Below are positions 57,977-64,000 of a DNA stretch of 64,000 nt, one piece after another. The DNA comes from Hydrogenophaga sp. GTDB lineage: Bacteria > Pseudomonadota > Gammaproteobacteria > Burkholderiales > Burkholderiaceae_C. The notes under the pieces were generated by a model that had not been told where the DNA came from, did not search any database, and saw nothing but the letters and a program-made list of their open reading frames with translations. How positions within the stretch are numbered: the stretch's first letter is position 1; each line of letters starts with the position of its first letter. Position numbers and translations under genes: made by a program. The stretch covers positions 58,960 through 122,959 of the forward strand of contig NZ_WVZN01000026.1 of assembly GCF_011772445.1 (NCBI RefSeq). The letters are read 5' to 3'.

Positions 57977-58984
57977 TCAGGCCTCGCGGTGGTAGGCGGT
58001 CACGCGCTCCACTTCGTTCTTCGAGCCCAGGATCACGCTCACGCGTTCGTGCAGCTTGCTGGGCGTGATGTCGAGGATGCGCTCGCGCCCGTTGGTGGCG
58101 GCGCCACCGGCCTGCTCCACCAGCCAGCTCATGGGGTTGGCCTCGTACATCAGGCGCAGCTTGCCCGGCTTGTCCGGCTCGCGCTTGTCCCAGGGGTACA
58201 TGAAGATGCCGCCGCGCGTGAGGATGCGGTGCACGTCGGCCACCATGCTGGCGATCCAGCGCATGTTGAAGTCCTTGCCGCGCGGGCCTTCCTTGCCCTG
58301 CAGGCACTCGTCGATGTAGCGCTTCACCGGGGCGTCCCAGTGGCGCATGTTGCTCATGTTGATGGCGAACTCTTTCGTGTCGGCGGGGATCTGCACGTCC
58401 TCCTGCGTGAGCACGAAGGAGCCCTGCTCGCGGTCCAGCGTGAACATGGCCACGCCGTCGCCCACGGTCAGCACCAGCGTGGTCTGCGGGCCGTAGACGC
58501 AGTAGCCGGCCGCCACCTGCTTGCTGCCAGGCTGCAGGAAGTCGGCCTCATCCACGCCACGGTCGTCCTCGGGCATCTTCAGCACGCTGAAGATGGTGCC
58601 GATGCTGACGTTGACGTCGATGTTGGAGGAACCGTCGAGCGGGTCGAACAGCAGCAGGTATTCGCCCTGCGGGTAGCGGTTGGGCACGACGTAGATGCTG
58701 TCCATCTCCTCGCTGGCCATGGCCGCGAGGTGGCCGCCCCATTCGTTGGCCTCGATCAGGACCTCGTTGGCGATGATGTCCAGCTTCTTCTGAACCTCAC
58801 CCTGCACGTTCTCGCTGCCGGCGGTGCCCAGCACGCCGCCCAGCGCGCCCTTGTTCACGGCGTGGCTGATGCTCTTGCAGGAGCGCGCCACCACTTCCAG
58901 CAGCAGGCGCAACTGCGAAGGGATGTGGCCGTCGACGCGCTGTTTCTCGACGAGGTAGCGGGTGAGGGAGATGCGTTGGCTCAT
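57977..58984 (-). CDS. fbp: Class 1 fructose-1,6-bisphosphatase
   Basis: A 335-residue enzyme that dephosphorylates fructose-1,6-bisphosphate in gluconeogenesis and, in autotrophs, the Calvin cycle. The metal and phosphate motif is [12 protein letters not shown] (near 120); the segment [12 protein letters not shown]-type (here [12 protein letters not shown], near 256) and [11 protein letters not shown] are family-specific. Located 14 bases after pepN on the same strand. Confidence 0.96.
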   Translation of the reverse strand: MSQRISLTRYLVEKQRVDGHIPSQLRLLLEVVARSCKSISHAVNKGALGGVLGTAGSENVQGEVQKKLDIIANEVLIEANEWGGHLAAMASEEMDSIYVVPNRYPQGEYLLLFDPLDGSSNIDVNVSIGTIFSVLKMPEDDRGVDEADFLQPGSKQVAAGYCVYGPQTTLVLTVGDGVAMFTLDREQGSFVLTQEDVQIPADTKEFAINMSNMRHWDAPVKRYIDECLQGKEGPRGKDFNMRWIASMVADVHRILTRGGIFMYPWDKREPDKPGKLRLMYEANPMSWLVEQAGGAATNGRERILDITPSKLHERVSVILGSKNEVERVTAYHREA

Positions 58985-58998
58985 GGTGATGTGTCGGT

Positions 58999-61686
58999 TC
59001 AGTCGTCGGACAGCGCGCGGGTCACGACCTCGCGCACGTCGTTGCTCAGCTCGGCCTGCGCGGCCACACGGGCGATGGCCTCGCGCGCGGCGCCGCGGTA
59101 GGGCTCGGCCAGCTTCTTCCAGCGGTCCAGCGCGCGCGCCAGTCGGGCGGCCACCTGCGGGTTGAAGCGGTCGATCTCGATGACGCGATCGCTCCAGAAG
59201 ACGTAGCCCGAGGCGTCGGCGCGGTGGAAGGCGCCCGGGTTGGCATTGCAGTAGCTGAAGATGACGCTGCGGGCCCGGTTGGGATTGCGCAGGTTGAAGT
59301 CGCGGTGCGCCATCAACTGTTTCACCGCCGGCAGCACGTTGCCGCCGCGGTCGGGCGCACCGGCCTGCAGGGCGAACCACTTGTCCAGCACCAGGGCCTC
59401 GTCGCGGAACAGGTTGTGGAAGCGCGTGAGCGCCTCGCGCGCCAGCGCGTGGTCGGCCACCACCAGGGCCGACAGCGCGTTGAAGCGGTCGGTCATGTTG
59501 CCGGCGTCCTTGAAGCGCTGGTAGGCCTTGCCGGGCCACACGGTGTCACCCGTGCGGCGCGCGTTCAGGCACAGCATGGTGAGCGCCATGCCGGCCAGGG
59601 CGCGGCGGCCGGCGCTCAGCGGGTCGGGCCGGTAGGCGCCGTTGTCCTTGTGGGCCTCGTAGGCCCAGGCCCAGTCGGCCTGCAGGGCATCGGCGAGCTG
59701 CTCGCGCATGGCTTCGCGCACGGCGTGCACGCGCTGCGGGTCCACCACCTCGAGTTGCTCGGCGATGTAGGTCTCGCTGGGCAGGGTGAGCGCGAGTTCC
59801 TTGAAGGCCGCGTCGAGGCCGTCGTGGCGCAGCACCGCGCGCATGGCCTCGATGAAGGCGGCGTCCAGCGGCGCGTCCACCGCGCCGGGCGCGGCGATGG
59901 CCGCCAGCGCACGACGCAGCGCCAGGCGCTGGCCGGCCTCCCAGCGGTTGAAGGGGTCGCTGTCGTGGGCCAGCAGGTTCAGCAGTTGCTCGTCGCTGTA
60001 GTCGCACTCCAGCACCACGGGTGCCGAGAAGCCGCGCAGCAGCGAGGGCACAGGTGCGCTCTCGACGCCCTCGAAGACCACGCTCTGGCTGACCTCGGTC
60101 AGCACGAAGAGGCGCTGCTCGGGCGACAGAGGCAGTTCGCGGCCCGAGGCGTCGAGCAGACCCAGCGCCACCGGAATGACGAAGGGCTGCTTGAGTGCCT
60201 GGCCCGGCGTGGGCGCGCAGCGCTGCGTGAGCGACAGCGTGTAGCGGCGCGCCGCGGCGTCGTAGTGGCCCTCGGCGCGCACGCGCGGCGTGCCGGCCTG
60301 GCTGTACCAGCGCTTGAAAGGCTCCAGCAGGCGCGCGAGCGCGCTGTCGGGGTTGGCGTCGGCCATCGCCTGCGCGAAGTCGTCGCAGGTGACGGCCTGG
60401 CCGTCGTGGCGCTCGAAGTAGAGCTCCATGCCGCGCGCGAAACCGTCCCGGCCGACGAGGGTCTGCATCATGCGCACCACCTCGGCGCCCTTTTCGTAGA
60501 CGGTGACGGTGTAGAAGTTGTTGATCTCGACGTAGCTGTCGGGCCGCACCGGGTGGGCCATGGGGCCCGCGTCCTCGGGGAACTGCGCGGTGCGCAGCAC
60601 GCGCACGTCCTCGATGCGCTTGACCGCGCGCGCCGAGGCCTCGGCGCACAGGTCCATGCTGAACTCCTGGTCGCGGAACACCGTGAGGCCCTCCTTGAGC
60701 GTGAGCTGGAACCAGTCGCGGCAGGTGACGCGGTTGCCCGTCCAGTTGTGGAAGTACTCGTGGCCGATCACCGCTTCGATGTTGGCGAAGTCGGTGTCGG
60801 TGGCCGTGGCGGCGTTGGCCAGCACGTACTTGGTGTTGAAGATGTTGAGGCCCTTGTTCTCCATCGCGCCCATGTTGAAGTCGTTGACGGCGACGATCAT
60901 GAAGCGCTCGAGGTCGAGCGGCAGCCCGAAGCGGGCCTCGTCCCAGGCGACGCTGGCCATGAGCGAGTTCATGGCGTGCTCGGTCTTGTCCATGTCGCCA
61001 CGGCGAACGTAGACCTGCAGCAGGTGCTCCTTGCCGCTGCGCGAGACGATGCGCTGCTCGCGGCCCACCAATTGGCCGGCCACCAGCGCGAACAGGTAGC
61101 AGGGCTTGCGGTGCGGGTCGACCCACTTGGCGAAGTGGCGGCCCTCGTTGCCAGGGCCTTGCAGGTCACCCGACTCGACCAGGTTGCCGTTGGACAGCAG
61201 CACCGGGTAGCGCTGCTTGTCGGCGCGCAGCGTCACGGTGTAGCGGGCCATCACGTCGGGCCGGTCCAGGAAGTAGGTGATGCGGCGAAAGCCCTCGGCC
61301 TCGCACTGCGTGAAGAAGGTGCCCTGGCTCACGTACAGGCCCATGAGCTGGCTGTTCTTCTCGGGCGCGCAGGTGGTGAAGATCTCCAGCGTGAAGGGGT
61401 CTTCACCCTCGGGCAGGTTGTCCAGCACCAGTTGCCCTTCGTCCATGCGGAAGGAGCAGCCCGCGCCGTTGACCAGCACGCGCGCGAGGTTGAGCTCCTC
61501 GCCATCGAGCCGCAGCGACTGCGCCGGCGCCGCCGCATTGCGCCGCAGCGTCATGCGGTTGAGCACGCGCGTCTTGGCCGGGTCGAGATCGAACGTGAGT
61601 TCGACGGTGTCGATCCAGTAGGCCGGCGGGGCGTAGTCTTCACGGCGCACCACGGTGGTGGGGCCTTCACGCAGAGAACTCATCAT
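58999..61686 (-). CDS. pepN: Aminopeptidase N (M1 family)
   Basis: An 895-residue cytosolic zinc aminopeptidase. Exopeptidase motif GAMEN in [10 protein letters not shown] (near 270) and zinc site [17 protein letters not shown] with Glu in TLKEG, 19 residues on. The normal size is about 870. Two adjacent ATG codons mark the start. It is three bases downstream of prfB on the same strand. Confidence 0.96.
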   Translation of the reverse strand: MMSSLREGPTTVVRREDYAPPAYWIDTVELTFDLDPAKTRVLNRMTLRRNAAAPAQSLRLDGEELNLARVLVNGAGCSFRMDEGQLVLDNLPEGEDPFTLEIFTTCAPEKNSQLMGLYVSQGTFFTQCEAEGFRRITYFLDRPDVMARYTVTLRADKQRYPVLLSNGNLVESGDLQGPGNEGRHFAKWVDPHRKPCYLFALVAGQLVGREQRIVSRSGKEHLLQVYVRRGDMDKTEHAMNSLMASVAWDEARFGLPLDLERFMIVAVNDFNMGAMENKGLNIFNTKYVLANAATATDTDFANIEAVIGHEYFHNWTGNRVTCRDWFQLTLKEGLTVFRDQEFSMDLCAEASARAVKRIEDVRVLRTAQFPEDAGPMAHPVRPDSYVEINNFYTVTVYEKGAEVVRMMQTLVGRDGFARGMELYFERHDGQAVTCDDFAQAMADANPDSALARLLEPFKRWYSQAGTPRVRAEGHYDAAARRYTLSLTQRCAPTPGQALKQPFVIPVALGLLDASGRELPLSPEQRLFVLTEVSQSVVFEGVESAPVPSLLRGFSAPVVLECDYSDEQLLNLLAHDSDPFNRWEAGQRLALRRALAAIAAPGAVDAPLDAAFIEAMRAVLRHDGLDAAFKELALTLPSETYIAEQLEVVDPQRVHAVREAMREQLADALQADWAWAYEAHKDNGAYRPDPLSAGRRALAGMALTMLCLNARRTGDTVWPGKAYQRFKDAGNMTDRFNALSALVVADHALAREALTRFHNLFRDEALVLDKWFALQAGAPDRGGNVLPAVKQLMAHRDFNLRNPNRARSVIFSYCNANPGAFHRADASGYVFWSDRVIEIDRFNPQVAARLARALDRWKKLAEPYRGAAREAIARVAAQAELSNDVREVVTRALSDD

Positions 61687-61689
61687 GGA

Positions 61690-62794
61690 TCAGACCCCTT
61701 GTTTGAGCGAGGCTTCGATGAAGGGGTCGAGGTCGCCGTCCAGCACCTTCTGGGTGGCGGAGATCTCGACGTTGGTGCGCAGGTCCTTGATGCGGCTGTT
61801 GTCCAGCACGTAGGAGCGGATCTGGTGACCCCAGCCGACGTCGGTCTTGGTGTCCTCCAGTTTCTGCTGCTCCTCCATGCGCTTGCGCATCTCGTGGTCG
61901 TACAGCCGGCTGCGCAGGCGCTGCCAGGCCAGGTCGCGGTTGCTGTGCTGGCTGCGGCTGTCCTGGCACTGCACCACGATGCCCGTGGGCATGTGCGTCA
62001 GGCGCACCGCCGAGTCGGTCTTGTTGACGTGCTGGCCGCCGGCGCCGCTGGCGCGGTAGGTGTCCACGCGCAGGTCGGCCGGGTTGATGTCGATCTGGAT
62101 CGAGTCGTCGATCTCGGGGTAGACGAACACCGACGCGAACGAGGTGTGGCGACCGCCCGAGCTGTCGAAGGGGCTCTTGCGCACCAGCCGGTGCACGCCG
62201 GTTTCGGTGCGCAGCAGGCCGAAGGCGTACTCGCCCTCGATCTTGATGGTGGCGCTCTTGATGCCGGCCGTGTCGCCGGGCGTTTCGTCCTCCACCGTGG
62301 TGCTGAAGCCCTTGCGCTCGGCGTAGCGCAGGTACTGGCGCAGCAGCATGCTGGCCCAGTCGCAGGCCTCGGTGCCGCCGGCGCCGGCCTGGATGTCGAG
62401 GAAGCAGTTGAGCGGGTCCGCCGGGTTGTTGAACATGCGGCGGAACTCGAGCTTTTCCACGTCGGCCGCGATCTTGGCGGCCTCGTTGGCAATGGTCTGC
62501 AGGCCGGCGTGGTCGTCGTCGGCGGCGGACATCTCGTGCAGCTCGGTGTTGTCGGCCAGCTCACCGGCCAGGCGGTCCAGCACCAGCACCACGTCCTCGA
62601 GGGACTTCTTTTCCTTGCCCAGGTCTTGCGCGCGCTTGGGGTTGTCCCAGACGGTGGGGTCTTCCAACGCGGACTCGACTTCCTTCAGCTTCGATGCCTT
62701 GGCATCGTAGTCAAAGATACCTCCGCAGCTCGGCCACGCGGGTGGTCAGGTCATCGAGTTGCGTGCGGATGGCGTTGATCTGTTCGGCGTCCAT
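61690..62794 (-). CDS. prfB: Peptide chain release factor 2, with programmed +1 frameshift
   Basis: RF2 (367 aa) recognises UGA and UAA. The first 27 codons (62794-62714) end at CTT followed by the in-frame TGA at 62711-62713; skipping the T resumes in the second frame with GAC (62712) and runs to 61690. GGAGG, an internal Shine-Dalgarno-like sequence, is placed a few bases before CTTTGAC, as in the classical site. The GGQ motif is at [19 protein letters not shown]2 thus limits its own synthesis. Confidence 0.97.
62708..62726 (-). promoter_or_regulatory. prfB: prfB programmed frameshift site
   Basis: On the minus strand: CGGAGGTATCTTTGACTAC. GGAGG stimulates, CTT slips, TGA is the slow stop and C the next base. 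Confidence 0.96.
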
Positions 62795-62865
62795 GGCGGT
62801 TCCTGCGTGTCTTCGGCGAAAAACGGCGATTTTCTCATGCAGGGGAGGGCCCCGGGACGAGGCGC

Positions 62866-63375
62866 CTAGAAGCGCACCGTGGTGCCCACCATGAAGGCCG
62901 CCGTGCCCAGGAACTGCACCTCCAGCGAGAACCGGTCGTTGAGGCGGTAGCCCACGGAGGGAATGACCACCGGTGCGAAGCCGCCCACGTTCAGCGGCAC
63001 CTTGTCCTTGTACTTGCCGCGGTAGCCGTAGATGATGCCGGCGCTGACCGTGACGTAGACCTCTGGCCAGCGCACGAACAGGTCGGGGATGCTCTTGGCC
63101 ACGTAAGCGTAGGCCGATGGCTGCCCGAAGGAGTTGTTGAACAGCGCCAGGCCGCACATCTGGTTGTTCGGCAGGCGCCGGCTCAGGCTCATCAGATAGA
63201 CCTGCCGGTGTTCCTCGTCGAAGCGCCAGTGGTGGGTGTACGGCGAGGCGAAGACTTCGTAGCGCGGCTCGCCCTCGGGCAGGGGGTCGTCCCAGCCAGG
63301 GCAGAGGTTGAGGGCGAGGGCGGGACCGCTGGCGACCGCCGCGGCGAGGGCGAAAACGTGTCGTCGGATGGGCAT
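62866..63375 (-). CDS. Outer-membrane beta-barrel protein, PagP-like in outline
   Basis: A 169-residue protein: Sec signal ending GPALAL, then a small beta-barrel ending in Phe (VGTTVRF). Phrases such as PYTHHWRFDEEHRQVY and FNNSFGQPSAYAYV, and the closing strands VGYRLNDRFSLEVQFLGTA, fit a small outer-membrane barrel of the size of PagP, but the PagP active-site Ser and Arg could not be placed. Function unknown. Divergence from known PagP is large. Confidence 0.55.
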   Translation of the reverse strand: MPIRRHVFALAAAVASGPALALNLCPGWDDPLPEGEPRYEVFASPYTHHWRFDEEHRQVYLMSLSRRLPNNQMCGLALFNNSFGQPSAYAYVAKSIPDLFVRWPEVYVTVSAGIIYGYRGKYKDKVPLNVGGFAPVVIPSVGYRLNDRFSLEVQFLGTAAFMVGTTVRF

Positions 63376-63434
63376 CGGTGCAGTCTGCCCGAATACGCCC
63401 CCTTGGACGCCGTCCGAGTGCAACAGCCGGTGAA

Positions 63435-64000
63435 TCAGGCCTTGTCCGACAGAAATGACTCGATCAATGTGGCCAATTCCTCGGGGCGGTCGTGGTGCAT
63501 CATGTGCCCCGCGTCTTCGACGATGGCGTGCCGCAGGTCGGGCACGTGCGCGATGCGCTCGCGGAATTCGTCCAGCGTGTAGCGGCCCTTCCACCACAGG
63601 CCCAGGCTGTCGTCGCTGGCCACCACGCACAGCGTGGGCGCGCTGATGCGGCGGTACACCTCGATCGCTTCCTCGGGCCGGAACAGCACGGCGTTGGTGA
63701 CCTTGTGCGCCGGGTCGCCGAGGATCGCCCAGCGGCCCTCGGCGTCGGGCCGCGCCCACTGGCGGGCCAGCCAGTCGGCCTTGTCCCGCGGCAGGCGCGG
63801 GTTGGTCTTCATCAGTCGGCGCGCCACGCCCTCGGCGTCGGGGTAGGTGCTCAGGTCCATGTCGCCGCGCCGCTGCGCGCGAATCTCGTCCAGCCACTGC
63901 GCGTAGCGTTTGGGCGCCTGCTCCGGCGGCGAGGCCGGCATGCCGAAGCCTTCCAGGTTGACGAGCCGGCGGATGCGCTGGGGCCGCGCGCCCGCGTACA
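63435..64000 (-). CDS. Alpha/beta hydrolase, C-terminal part (start outside window)
   Basis: The last 188 residues of an alpha/beta-hydrolase protein. Visible: LVNLEGFGMPASPPEQAPKR (cap region), the acid loop near ISAPTLCVVASDDSLG and the catalytic His in EDAGHMMHHDRPEELA. The nucleophile elbow lies beyond base 64000. The type with a long cap helix and WLDEIRAQRR occurs in many uncharacterised beta-proteobacterial hydrolases. Confidence 0.8.
   Translation of the reverse strand, partial: YAGARPQRIRRLVNLEGFGMPASPPEQAPKRYAQWLDEIRAQRRGDMDLSTYPDAEGVARRLMKTNPRLPRDKADWLARQWARPDAEGRWAILGDPAHKVTNAVLFRPEEAIEVYRRISAPTLCVVASDDSLGLWWKGRYTLDEFRERIAHVPDLRHAIVEDAGHMMHHDRPEELATLIESFLSDKA

Overview
The window is a chromosomal segment from a very GC-rich betaproteobacterium, most likely a member of the Burkholderiales family Comamonadaceae (Hydrogenophaga-like). 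That placement is inferred from gene content: a complete Sox thiosulfate-oxidation cluster, an Omp32-type trimeric porin, a cyanide-insensitive type cytochrome bd oxidase, a thiC-thiO-thiS-thiG-thiE operon under a TPP riboswitch, a purine uptake and catabolism block, and REP-like GC-rich intergenic elements of the kind common in that family. Almost every base is coding; no gene-free stretch clearly exceeds 300 bases.

Layout. 1-5160 (minus): thiamine biosynthesis operon with its riboswitch. 5230-6880: VOC protein, glycine-zipper membrane protein and small MscS channel. 6951-8571: a toxin-antitoxin patch with higBA, a small unknown gene and a frameshifted Fic gene. 8624-24333: a purine block with xanthine dehydrogenase (xdhA, xdhB) divergent from a LysR regulator, a BmpA/NupOPQ-type ABC importer, a Rieske oxygenase, an adenine/adenosine deaminase, a second Fic protein that probably represses itself, an orphan BMP-type binding protein and guanine deaminase. 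24365-29733: secreted metallophosphoesterase, cydAB with a GbsR/MarR regulator, and hemP. 29830-38078: housekeeping and DNA/RNA genes (dcd, zinc peptidase, rhlE, apaH, CNNM/CorC protein, XPD-like helicase, divergent nuclease-like gene). 38259-42384: two tandem FG-GAP lipoproteins. 42378-44363: zinc/cadmium-type P-ATPase. 44485-53151: fccAB divergent from soxCDYZAXB. 53270-57792: porin, then an unusual ABC exporter fused to a decayed histidine-kinase ATPase domain and a receiver domain, translationally coupled to a small GlcG-like protein. 57843-64000 (minus): tRNA-Thr, fbp, pepN, prfB with its programmed frameshift, a PagP-like outer-membrane protein and a truncated alpha/beta hydrolase.

How the parts work together. 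The purine block reads as one route: uptake of a nucleoside or base, deamination of adenine and guanine, oxidation of hypoxanthine and xanthine by XdhAB, with a Rieske oxygenase that may act on a later purine intermediate. The sox block encodes the whole periplasmic multienzyme system plus a flavocytochrome c pair for sulfide.

The most unusual features are the ABC-pseudokinase-receiver fusion with its coupled partner, and a 62-base tandem repeat placed between the LysR gene and the purine transporter. Each repeat unit carries its own ATGA start/stop overlap, so four reading frames are chained in a row. Further points of interest are a repeat-like insertion carried in frame inside the transporter ATPase, an array of half-sites in front of the second Fic gene, and three copies of a REP-like element, two of which bracket soxA.
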